Shown here piece by piece: positions 43,732-52,173 of a stretch of 64,000 nucleotides of DNA. A model generated the notes under the pieces. It made no database searches, was not told the origin of the DNA, and saw only the letters and a program-made list of their open reading frames with translations. Every line of letters begins with the position of its first letter. The first letter of the stretch is position 1. The stretch lies in the NCBI RefSeq assembly GCF_001434695.1, contig NZ_AZDI01000004.1, positions 1 to 64,000 of the forward strand. The letters are read 5' to 3'. The DNA comes from Dellaglioa algida DSM 15638 (lineage in GTDB: Bacteria > Bacillota > Bacilli > Lactobacillales > Lactobacillaceae). A program made the position numbers and the translations under genes.

Positions 43732-43772
43732 AGGGGGACTAATCTAAAGTCTTGCTCCAGATTAGTCCCCCT
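43732..43772 (-). terminator. Internal terminator-like hairpin between arcB and arcD
   Basis: On the minus strand AGGGGGACTAATCT and AGATTAGTCCCCCT pair perfectly around a 13-base loop, followed by a T-rich stretch. Located inside the operon, it would act as an attenuator or mRNA stabiliser. Confidence 0.75.
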
Positions 43773-43849
43773 AATGACAGCCTATTTTTTTGCAGAGACA
43801 CTTCCCTGTTAAGTTAGTTCACCGTTAAAAATAAACTATCTTGATGTTA

Positions 43850-44866
43850 TTAAACGCGTGGAATGAATAAGTTTCCTGCAGTTGCAGCCATAATTGCTTT
43901 GATTGAATGCATTCTGTTCTCTGCTTCTTCAAATTGACGCGCATACTTACTACGGAATGCTTCGTCAGTAATTTCCATTTCTCTAACACCATATTTTTCA
44001 AACATTTCTTTACCATATTCAGTTTCAATGCCATGGAATGCTGGTAAACAATGCATGATAATCATGTTTTCATTACCAGTCTTTTTAACCATGTCCATGT
44101 TTAATTGATATGGTTTCAATGTGTTGATACGTTCTTCGAACTTATCTTCTTCACCCATTGATACCCAAACATCTGTGTAAAGAACGTCTGAACCTTTAAC
44201 ACCTTTATCAACGTCTGAAGTGATCATGTTTTTGCTACCTGATTTTTCAGCAAATTCTGCAGCAAATTTTTGAACTTCTTCAGTTGGTTGTAATGAGTCA
44301 GGTGCAACGATATGAATGTTAACACCTAACATTGAACCAGTTACCAAAAGGCTGTTAGCCATGTTGTTACGGCCATCACCAACGTATGTTAATGTAATGC
44401 CTTTTAATTTACCGAAGTTTTCTTTAACTGTCATGAAATCGGCAATCATTTGTGTTGGATGCCATTCGTCAGTTAAACCATTCCATACGGGAACGCCTGA
44501 GAACTTAGCTAATCCTTCAACAACATCTTGGCTGAATCCACGGAATTCGATACCGTCAAACATGCTACCTAAAACTCTGGCAGTATCTTCAACTGATTCT
44601 TTTTTGCCTAATTGAATATCATTTTTTCCAAGAAATTCAGGATGTGCACCCAAATCAACTGATGCTGTTGTGAAAGCAGCACGTGTTCTTGTTGAATTTT
44701 TTTCAAAAAGTAAAGCGATGTTTTTACCCTGAAGATATTTATGTGGAATTCCACGTTTTTTCAAATCTTTTAAATGAATTGAAAAATCAATTAGGTATTC
44801 TAATTCTTCCGGAGTAAAATCTTTTTCTGCTAAAAGACTGCGTCCTTGAAAGACTGTATTTGACAT
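43850..44866 (-). CDS. arcB: Ornithine carbamoyltransferase, catabolic
   Basis: The enzyme splits citrulline with phosphate to ornithine and carbamoyl phosphate. The 338-residue protein shows the carbamoyl-phosphate loop [12 protein letters not shown], the region [35 protein letters not shown] and the ornithine loop [14 protein letters not shown] before the ATG at 44866 sets the start; a GTG four codons upstream is in frame. It follows arcA by about 25 bases. Confidence 0.97.
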   Translation of the reverse strand: MSNTVFQGRSLLAEKDFTPEELEYLIDFSIHLKDLKKRGIPHKYLQGKNIALLFEKNSTRTRAAFTTASVDLGAHPEFLGKNDIQLGKKESVEDTARVLGSMFDGIEFRGFSQDVVEGLAKFSGVPVWNGLTDEWHPTQMIADFMTVKENFGKLKGITLTYVGDGRNNMANSLLVTGSMLGVNIHIVAPDSLQPTEEVQKFAAEFAEKSGSKNMITSDVDKGVKGSDVLYTDVWVSMGEEDKFEERINTLKPYQLNMDMVKKTGNENMIIMHCLPAFHGIETEYGKEMFEKYGVREMEITDEAFRSKYARQFEEAENRMHSIKAIMAATAGNLFIPRV

Positions 44867-44890
44867 GTTAATTTCCACCTTTTTTAATTG

Positions 44891-46126
44891 TTATTTTTTT
44901 AGATCTTCACGAACAATAGGCATACTCATACAACGTGGACCACCACGACCTCGTGATAATTCGGCTGAAATAACTTCAATAACTTTAATGCCATAACTTC
45001 TTAAGACTTCATTTGATACGTAGTTACGGTTATAAGTCACAACAGTATTTGGTGCAATTGCTAGTGTGTTTGAACCATCATTCCATTGTTCACGTGGTGC
45101 AACTACTGCATCGCCGTTACCAACTGGGATTAAGATAAGTTCAGGCACTTTTAAGACTTCACGTAAGACATTTTGAAGGTCTGTACGATGTGAAATATTA
45201 ATGTGGTTATCTTTACCTGGTTCTAAGATAAATGTATCAACGTTTCCGCCGTTATCTTGAATTCCTGGATGAATTGTGAATTTATCGTAATCAATCATTG
45301 TAAAGACAGTATCCAAATGCATCATTGCGCGGTTGCTAGGAATTTTAATTGCTAAAATCTTATCAAAACCACTGTGTTTTGCGAATAGAACTTGTGCTAA
45401 TTCTTCAATTGAACGAGCTGAAGTACGTTGTGAAATACCAATTGCAAGAACGTGGTCGTTTAAAATTAATTCGTCTCCACCTTCCATACGGTCGAGATGG
45501 TTACGACTACGCCATACATTTACGCCTTTGTTAGCAAAACGTGGATGATATTCCATAATGTATTCCATGAATAATGATTCGCGACGGCGTGCAGCGAATG
45601 TCATACGGTTAATTGTTAACCCATCACCCATTGAAGCTGCTGGATCACGTGTGAAGTAAAGGTTAGGCATTGGATCCATAAAGAATGGGTAGTCTTCCGA
45701 AGAACTGAGATCAACTAAAGCATTTGATTTGTAATCGATTTCATTTGTTCGTACGCCGGCCATAATTTTATCAATCATGTCTTGTGTTTCCATTGAAAGT
45801 AAGTATTCTTTCAATGCTGCATGGAGTGTGCTAGAAACTAAAGCTGATTCATCTAACATTTTTTCCAAAAATTCTTCTTTTACATTTCCTGCATCTAGGG
45901 CTTCAGCAGCCAAAGTTTCAAGATAGATTGTTTCAACGCCATTGTCTTGCAATGTTTTTGCGAAGAAATCATGTTCTCTTTGAATTTCAGGTAAGTATGG
46001 AATATCGTCAAACAAAAGACGACCCATAATATCTGGTGTTAAGTTTTCAACTTCTTTACCGGGTCTCTTTAACAAAACTGTTTTAAGAGTTCCGATTTCT
46101 GATGTTACGTGTACTGGACTTGTCAT
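44891..46126 (-). CDS. arcA: Arginine deiminase
   Basis: The enzyme hydrolyses arginine to citrulline and ammonia, the first step of the pathway. The 411-residue protein has the motif pattern [72 protein letters not shown] and the catalytic cysteine near the C-terminus in [24 protein letters not shown] precedes the ATG. The promoter region holds a cre box and a large inverted repeat, so both catabolite control and arginine- or oxygen-linked control through ArcR are plausible. Confidence 0.98.
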   Translation of the reverse strand: MTSPVHVTSEIGTLKTVLLKRPGKEVENLTPDIMGRLLFDDIPYLPEIQREHDFFAKTLQDNGVETIYLETLAAEALDAGNVKEEFLEKMLDESALVSSTLHAALKEYLLSMETQDMIDKIMAGVRTNEIDYKSNALVDLSSSEDYPFFMDPMPNLYFTRDPAASMGDGLTINRMTFAARRRESLFMEYIMEYHPRFANKGVNVWRSRNHLDRMEGGDELILNDHVLAIGISQRTSARSIEELAQVLFAKHSGFDKILAIKIPSNRAMMHLDTVFTMIDYDKFTIHPGIQDNGGNVDTFILEPGKDNHINISHRTDLQNVLREVLKVPELILIPVGNGDAVVAPREQWNDGSNTLAIAPNTVVTYNRNYVSNEVLRSYGIKVIEVISAELSRGRGGPRCMSMPIVREDLKK

Positions 46127-46187
46127 AATGATTACCTCCTATATATTTATTACATGCAAAGCATAACAGGTCTAATTGGTCTATTTG

Positions 46188-46201
46188 CGTAAACGCTTAC
46201 A
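46188..46201 (-). promoter_or_regulatory. cre (CcpA) box upstream of arcA
   Basis: On the minus strand TGTAAGCGTTTACG fits the cre consensus except for the final base. It is 62 bases before the arcA start. Catabolite repression of arc genes is known in L. sakei. Confidence 0.7.
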
Positions 46202-46232
46202 CTCATAATGTGAATTTTTTCTCATTATGAGT
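46201..46232. promoter_or_regulatory. Inverted repeat upstream of arcA, candidate ArcR operator
   Basis: ACTCATAATG (46201-46210) and CATTATGAGT (46223-46232) form a perfect 10-bp inverted repeat with a 12-base gap, directly behind the cre box. It resembles, without exactly matching, a Crp/Fnr-type TGTGA-N-TCACA site. A hairpin role is the alternative. Confidence 0.5.
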
Positions 46233-46235
46233 GTT

Positions 46236-46697
46236 TTAATGCATTATTCCTTCCCAAATAACGTTGTATGCGCCTTCATTGTTGGGTTTTTAAAAATATC
46301 AAATGAGAATCATTAGAATTTTATTATTTTATAATTATTTTTAATATATAATTTTTAATCTCTTTCATTATTACATCTATTACCGGGATAATAAGCATAT
46401 TTGATAACCACTGAACCACGTCTTTATGGAAACCGGCACCCCATTAAAGCGTTGATATAACTATGTTTTTAAATGTTCTATCAACCGATATTTCTAATAT
46501 TTGGACACCCTGATATCTCTTTAATTACTTACTAAGTTAGCTATTATCGTAATTTTATATCTTATAAAAATCATTAATTACGATAATAATGTAACCATAA
46601 AACCAATAAATTATAGTAAGAATAATATAAATTGGTCCACCTCTGTTAGCTCTCAAAATAGAACACAAAAAATTTATATCTGCGCCCCCTTCTTCTT
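46236..46697. other. AT-rich non-coding region between arcT and arcA
   Basis: About 460 bases without a credible gene. The only clear structure is an inverted repeat, ATTATCGTAATT (46543-46554) and AATTACGATAAT (46576-46587), with a 21-base gap. The base composition is more AT-rich than the flanks. It probably holds the distal arc promoter elements and remnants of older sequence. Confidence 0.5.
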
Positions 46698-46699
46698 GT

Positions 46700-46744
46700 A
46701 AAAAAAAAGCCACAAAATCCAATTGTTAAATCGGATTTTATGAC
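46700..46744 (-). terminator. Terminator of the arcT-like gene
   Basis: On the minus strand AAAATCC...GGATTTT pairs and is followed by a run of eight Ts, just after the aminotransferase stop codon. Confidence 0.75.
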
Positions 46745-46761
46745 TCTATTCAATATCATAA

Positions 46762-47874
46762 TTATTCATGTAATGCTTGTGACAAACGTTTCAAACCTTC
46801 TACTAAAACTGATTCTTTAGCACAATACCCTAATCTTGCATGGCCTGGCACACCAAATCGACTACCAGGGACCATTAAAACCCCATAATCTTTTAATAAC
46901 TTCTTACAAAATTGTTCATCATCGTCAATTGTTTCAAATTTTATAAATGAAGTTGAAACAGATTTTGGCACGACTAAGCTGACAGCTGGTTCATTATCGA
47001 TCCAGTCAGTTAATATTTTTAAATTTTGTTTAACAATTTTTCGATTTCTATCCAGAACGAGATCCTTATTTTTTAAAATATGAACAGCCATCTGATCATT
47101 AAAAACACCGGCACATATCATTGTATAATCGCGATATTTTCTAAAAATATCCGTTACAGCTGGATTAGCAACTGTCCATCCAATCCTAATACCAGGCGTC
47201 GAATATGTTTTCGACAAACTATTTGTCGCAATCCCTTTATCATATAAATCAACAATTGAACTGACATCTGTAGTATCGTCTAAAGGCAAATAAACCTCAT
47301 CAACTAGGACATACGCGCCAACTTCTTGAGCGATTTTTACTATTTCTGTCATTAAATTTGTTTCAATAACCGTTCCCGTTGGATTATTTGCGTTATTTAA
47401 ACAAATCATTTTAGTATTTGGACGGATAAGTGTCCGTAATTCGTCCAAATCGGGCATCCACTGATTTTCTTCAGAAATATTCCAAAAATCAACTTCAGCT
47501 CCTAATGATTTAGGAATATCGTAGAGTTGCTGATAACTAGGATACATAGAAATGACGTGATCACCAGGTTCGATTAATGCATATAAAGCTAATTGATTCG
47601 CTCCTGTTGCACCATTAGTTTGTAAAACTTGTTCTGGTGAGACAGTTTTATATAAATGACTGACCTCTGTTTTAAAGGCTGGAGAACCTTCAATCCAACC
47701 GTAATTCATTTTTTGTGCATCTAAATCACGATAAAAATCCTGACTATTTGCCTGACCCATATTCAGCAACTCGTTCATCGTCATCGATGAAACTGTACTT
47801 TGCGCAATATCATATGTAGCCTGTGTTTCATAAACGTTCAACCATTCCTCAACGCCAAATCCTGCAATTTCCAT
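46762..47874 (-). CDS. arcT: Class I/II aminotransferase, ArcT-like
   Basis: A PLP-dependent aminotransferase of 370 residues. The PLP lysine is in TNSLSKTYSTPGIRIGW. Other fold-type I marks are GATGANQLALYALIEPGDHVI, CLNNANNPTGTVI and VDEVYLPL. The C-terminal arginine region is GSRFGVPGHARLGYC. In L. sakei a putative transaminase, arcT, belongs to the arc cluster. Here it sits upstream of arcA on the same strand with its own terminator and an intervening 635 bases, so it is a separate transcription unit. Its substrate is not established. Confidence 0.88.
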   Translation of the reverse strand: MEIAGFGVEEWLNVYETQATYDIAQSTVSSMTMNELLNMGQANSQDFYRDLDAQKMNYGWIEGSPAFKTEVSHLYKTVSPEQVLQTNGATGANQLALYALIEPGDHVISMYPSYQQLYDIPKSLGAEVDFWNISEENQWMPDLDELRTLIRPNTKMICLNNANNPTGTVIETNLMTEIVKIAQEVGAYVLVDEVYLPLDDTTDVSSIVDLYDKGIATNSLSKTYSTPGIRIGWTVANPAVTDIFRKYRDYTMICAGVFNDQMAVHILKNKDLVLDRNRKIVKQNLKILTDWIDNEPAVSLVVPKSVSTSFIKFETIDDDEQFCKKLLKDYGVLMVPGSRFGVPGHARLGYCAKESVLVEGLKRLSQALHE

Positions 47875-47936
47875 AAGTTATCATTCTCCATTCCACAATA
47901 TTTTGTTAACGCATACATAATAACAGAAATGAATTG

Positions 47937-48780
47937 TTAAAATAGGAAGAACTTCACACTTTTCCATCCTTTTGACTCAATCAGTAACGATAAAGATACC
48001 ATCATGAGCAATAAATTTATTACGATTATTATGACATTAAACAAGTAAAATTTATCTAACATGCCCACGCCCCACAGAAATAGCGTAGCTACAACGCTGT
48101 CAATGGTACCAACAAGAGACATCTTTGATGACACATTTTTAACTTAAAAGGTATTAAAAACAAAGAAATTGTACCAACAGGATTAAGAGACTAAATAAGG
48201 ACGTTATTAATAATAAGGCACTTATTTTTAGTTAACCTGTTCGAAAATATAATTACTCAAAATGGCTATCAACTGAAATTAAATATAGATAAGTGATCTG
48301 TTTGTTATCTTTTAAATCTTTCATATTATCTTTTAACATCGATCTCTCAATAAATTTAATTTTACTATCTTTAAATCCTAATGAGATGTTTAAAAACGGC
48401 AATCATAACCAAAAATACGATGTATAGGTCATTTTAAAAATAACTGTTCCCACACCTAATATACTTACTGTTAAATGCCTCAATTTTACGTTCACCATTC
48501 GTCAACCGTCTAATAAAATGGGATTTCAAAGACCCACCGATTGCAGCGTTACTGATTCCATATATAAACCATGAAAAGTAAATAAAATAAAAATCATCTG
48601 ACATCACTGTAATTAAATACAATATAGCAAGCGGGACTAACAGCAGTTACTACATTATTTTTTAGAACAACTATCAGTTAATAATCCAAAAAAAGAAATT
48701 CAAGAAACAATCCAGACACCGTATTCGTTAGAAATATGACTTAAGATTTAAAATGATTAGAAATTTGGCTAATCCCTATG
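47937..48780 (-). pseudogene. MFS transporter remnant with multiple stops and frameshifts
   Basis: Fragments of an MFS exporter are recognisable on the minus strand in changing frames. One near 48690-48720 reads SGLFLEFLFFGLLTDSCSKK, a degraded form of the motif-A loop. One at 48434-48622 has a membrane helix FIYGISNAAIGGSLKSHF and the loop RRLTNGERKIEAFNSKY. One at 47937-48134 has two helices from the C-terminal half. Stops and frame changes separate them. No ribosome-binding site is left for a full product. The segment is clearly decayed rather than a set of small genes; boundaries are approximate. Confidence 0.6.
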
Positions 48781-48803
48781 ACCCATTTAATATCGTAATA
48801 GCC

Positions 48804-48846
48804 GTTTGTGTTTACAAAGGAACTTGTTTACATTGGAAACACAAAC
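48804..48846. promoter_or_regulatory. Operator region of the MarR gene
   Basis: GTTTGTGTTT (48804-48813) and AAACACAAAC (48837-48846) form an outer inverted repeat. Within it are GTTTACAAAGGAAC (48810-48823) and GTTTACATTGGAAAC (48826-48840), two copies of one imperfect palindrome. It lies 46 bases before the MarR start. Confidence 0.55.
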
Positions 48847-48891
48847 CTTTATAATAAAAACGAAATCAAATACTGAATTGAGGGCATACTT

Positions 48892-49362
48892 ATGAAAAAA
48901 GAAACATTTTCAGAACTAAGTGATATTTTTTTAAGAGTTATCAATAGATATAATGAAATTGAAAAAACACCGTATTCCTATGGAACTGATATCTTACTTC
49001 ATCCATCAGAAACGCATACGATAGAGTTCATTGGCAATAATCCAGACATTAATGTTACACGTTTAGCCGAACTATTAGGTATCACGAAAGGAGCAGTTTC
49101 TAAACGGATTAAGCAATTGAGAAAGAATGATTTAGTGACTAAATCAATTTCTCCAGAAACTGAAAACGAAGTTGTCATTAATTTAACCGTTAAAGGCTCA
49201 GAAATTTACAAAGCACATGCTAAATTTTCTAAACAATTAAACAAAAGTATCGCTAATCTTTACAAATATTTACCAGATGAAGTTATCATGGATCTAGAAC
49301 GTATAGGAACTGAAACGGAACAAATTTTTTTAGATATATCTAATGAAAGAAAAAAACGATAA
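48892..49362 (+). CDS. MarR-family transcriptional regulator
   Basis: The 156-residue protein has the MarR winged helix at about 40-115 (TLLHPSETHTIEFIGNN-like lead, VTRLAELLGITKGAVSKRIKQLRKNDLVTKS, then the wing). GAGGG precedes the ATG. It is the first of two plus-strand genes; the second encodes a 14-TM exporter. A 15-base operator motif is repeated exactly in front of both, so the protein probably represses itself and the exporter. The inducer would be an exporter substrate; none is predictable. Confidence 0.9.
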   Translation: MKKETFSELSDIFLRVINRYNEIEKTPYSYGTDILLHPSETHTIEFIGNNPDINVTRLAELLGITKGAVSKRIKQLRKNDLVTKSISPETENEVVINLTVKGSEIYKAHAKFSKQLNKSIANLYKYLPDEVIMDLERIGTETEQIFLDISNERKKR

Positions 49363-49384
49363 AATAGTTTTTTTCATCCTTCCT

Positions 49385-49399
49385 GTTTCCAATGTAAAC
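49385..49399. promoter_or_regulatory. Second copy of the MarR operator, before the exporter gene
   Basis: GTTTCCAATGTAAAC is the exact reverse complement of 48826-48840. It lies between the MarR gene and the exporter, 63 bases before the exporter start. Confidence 0.6.
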
Positions 49400-49461
49400 A
49401 GAATCCCAAGGAAACATCTTAATTCAACTACACAAACTAATAAAAAGGAGTTACCAATCCA

Positions 49462-51526
49462 TTGATAAAAAATAAAAAAATCTTACTAGGTCTCATAGCC
49501 TTATCCCTAATTATGTTTATGGTCACACTAGATACAACAATCACAAATATTGCGCTTCCTGATATTACAAATTCCTTTAACTCCAACTTAACTGATACTA
49601 ACTGGATTAGTACAATATACGTTTTGATTATGTCAATCACCATTATTCCGGCTTCAAAATTTGGTGATCAGTTTGGTCGAAAAAAATTAATGTGCATCGG
49701 CCTTATCATATTTGGAATTGGTTCTGCACTTTGTGGGCTATCGAACACCCTTCCAACTTTAATTTTTACACGTTTTATCCAAGGAATTGGAGGCGCAATT
49801 GTAACACCAATTATGATCCCCCTATCCGTAAACCTATTTGGTCGTAAAGATGCTAATCAAGCAGTTGGGATTATTGGTGCCGTTACGGCAGTTGCAGCCG
49901 CAGCTGGCCCTTCAATTGGTGGTATTATTTTAAAATTTTTAAATTGGAAATGGATATTTTTTGTTAATGTTCCCATTGTTATTATCACATTCATTTTAAT
50001 TCTTTTTTGTTTTGAAGAATCTTTTGATCCAACTATTTCAAAGAAAATTGATTTAGGCGGTTTAATTTTTTTAACATTATGCCTATCACAATTAACCTTC
50101 TTACTCGTTAAAGGATACGATATTGGCTGGAACTCTATTACTAGTTTTAGTTTAATGCTTGGAACTTTAATCACATTTTTAATTTTTCTTTGGATTGAAT
50201 TAAAGGTGAAACAGCCTTTAGTTGAATTAAATTTATTTAAAGAAATGACCTTTTCAGCTTCAACAATTATTTACTTTATGTGTGGATTTGCAATTGTCTG
50301 CTCGTCATTAATTTTTAATTTTTTCTCTTGAAAATGTACGTGGATATAGTGCTCTAAGTGCCTCTTATATCATTATGTTTATGTCAATTACAGTTATGAT
50401 ATCAATGCCCTTAGGGTCAAAATTATCAACTTATACCGGTTATCGCAGTATTATTACAACGGGAATGGTCTTAATGGCAGTCAGTTTATTTTTATTATCA
50501 AATCTTAAGTTCCATGTTACTAATCAGCTGATGATTTTTTTCATGATTATTTTGGGATTTGGTTTTGGGTTCGCTTGTTTATCAATTGTTTCAGCTGTTC
50601 AATTTATTCCGGAAAATAAGGCTGGGATTGCTTCAGGTATCGTTAACGCTGCCCGACAATTGGGAACTTGTCTTGGCATTGCACTATTAGTTGGCACAAT
50701 GACCCATAATGTCGACACAGCCAAAAATACTATTGAAAGACGTTCTATTGATCAAATTACTAGCAAAAAATTACCAAATAATATTGATAACTTGATGAAA
50801 ACGAGGGTTATAACTATTCTAAACTCAAATAAAGTTAGTCCAAATTTTCAATATGCATTAAAAAAATCGATTAGTGAAGAATTAAAATCTGATAATACCA
50901 ATTATCAAATTAAAAATAAGGAACTATCAAAAATGCATACTGGCCTTGGAAATTTAAAAAAGCAATTTAACGGTAATCCTAATACCGTTTCCAGCCTAAC
51001 CAATAAAATTTCCATTGGGCAAAATGAAATTACAGCCCAATATAATGCGTTACTATATGAATTGGTCAAAGATAATCCCAACGCCATAAAAATATTGAAT
51101 ACTTACGAAAAAAAATTAATTTTTTTACAGGCTCAACCAAAATCAATTCAAAATTCAAAATCAATTACGCAACTTTCTAGTTTGATTTCAATTTATAAAA
51201 TTGGGACTAATCCAAACATCACTACTGGAAAAGCCTTTACTAAAGCATTATCTTCTAGGTCCGCTGACAATAATATTACTCAAGCACAAGATATATTATC
51301 AAAGACATTATCTAAGGACGGAAAAATAAATAAAGGTTTAACTACATTGGATGGTGGAGTATCAAAAATCGATGTAAATGAACAAATATCTAAACTTTTA
51401 AGTCAGATTAAAAATTTAAAAAATAAGCAACTAACCCAAGCCTTTACCAAAACTTTTATGTTGGCAGCATGGATTATTGCAAGTTTTTCACTCGTAGGTC
51501 TTTTTACTGAAAGGAAGCATAAATAA
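49462..51526 (+). pseudogene. EmrB/QacA-type 14-TM MFS exporter, split by a frameshift
   Basis: The gene reads as two parts. The first, 49462-50331, encodes about helices 1-9 (VTLDTTITNIALPDI motif D1, KFGDQFGRKKLM motif A, LIFTRFIQGIGGAIVTPIMI motif B). The second, in another frame from about 50325, encodes the rest. Removing one T from the run of six at 50319-50324 joins them as FNFSLENVRGYSALSASYI, giving about 689 residues. The C-terminal part holds an unusual loop of about 230 polar, coiled-coil-like residues between the last two helices. It starts with TTG after AAGGAG. The lesion could be a real mutation, phase variation or a sequencing error. Confidence 0.8.
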
Positions 51527-51533
51527 AAATTAG

Positions 51534-51549
51534 TGTTCCACGTGAAACA
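51534..51549. other. parS: parS centromere site (ParB/Spo0J binding)
   Basis: TGTTCCACGTGAAACA matches the consensus TGTTNCACGTGAAACA fully. It sits eight bases after the exporter stop codon and directly before the end of the copY gene. Confidence 0.92.
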
Positions 51550-51550
51550 A

Positions 51551-51979
51551 TTAAACCGTTTTTTTCGCTAGACAGTTACATTCAACCTTTTCCGGCGCAT
51601 TTTTAGCTTTTTGATCGATTACATTTCGTAACCGTACGATATCTGATTGACTTAGTGCCACTTCGTCCAGTAAATCTGCGATTGTTGATCCAATTTTCAT
51701 TTGGCACATATGATCAAATAACAACTGACTAACGTGATCCATCGTTGATTGTTCTTCTATTAAAGGTTTATAAATGAATGCTCGGCCTTCCTTATCAGCA
51801 GATAACGCACCCTTTTTAACTAATCGTCCCAATAACGTTTTAATTGTTGGCATCTGCCATTTCATTTTTTCTTTTAAATTTTCAAATATTTCGTTACTAG
51901 TACTTTGCCCAAGCGTCCAAATAACACGCATAACTTCCCACTCGGCGTCACTAATTTCAATCGATTGTTTTGTTGTCAT
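51551..51979 (-). CDS. copY: CopY/BlaI-family copper-responsive repressor, orphan
   Basis: A 142-residue repressor of the BlaI/MecI/CopY family. It has the winged helix ISDAEWEVMRVIWTLGQSTSNEIFENL and WQMPTIKTLLGRLVKKGALSADKEGRAFIYKP, then a dimerisation part. The C-terminus has only one CxC (ECNC) where CopY normally has CxC-x4-CxC, so metal binding may be altered. The ATG at 51979 with AGGAG eight bases upstream was preferred to a GTG three codons earlier. A perfect cop box precedes it. No copA, copB or copZ gene lies nearby, so its targets are elsewhere or lost. Confidence 0.85.
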   Translation of the reverse strand: MTTKQSIEISDAEWEVMRVIWTLGQSTSNEIFENLKEKMKWQMPTIKTLLGRLVKKGALSADKEGRAFIYKPLIEEQSTMDHVSQLLFDHMCQMKIGSTIADLLDEVALSQSDIVRLRNVIDQKAKNAPEKVECNCLAKKTV

Positions 51980-52012
51980 GGTCTTCACTCCTTTAATCTC
52001 ACATCATCTTTA

Positions 52013-52028
52013 TGACTACAATTGTAAA
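52013..52028 (-). promoter_or_regulatory. cop box (CopY operator)
   Basis: On the minus strand GTTTACAATTGTAGTC matches RNYKACANNTGTMRNY at every position. It lies 34 bases before the copY start, so autoregulation is expected. Confidence 0.85.
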
Positions 52029-52173
52029 CTAAAGATGATAACGCGTCAATAGGTTACGCTCGACTAACGCTTTCCCTACCCTCATTAGCTTATTTTAGCC
52101 TTAGCTTTTACACAATATAATTGGTATACTATTGTTTACGACTTCAGACTATTTTTAATTAAGGGGAATTGCT

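Noticed and set aside
46127..46761. Small RNA or small protein gene in the arcT-arcA gap
   Set aside because: No ribosome-binding site with an open frame and no promoter-terminator pair could be supported.
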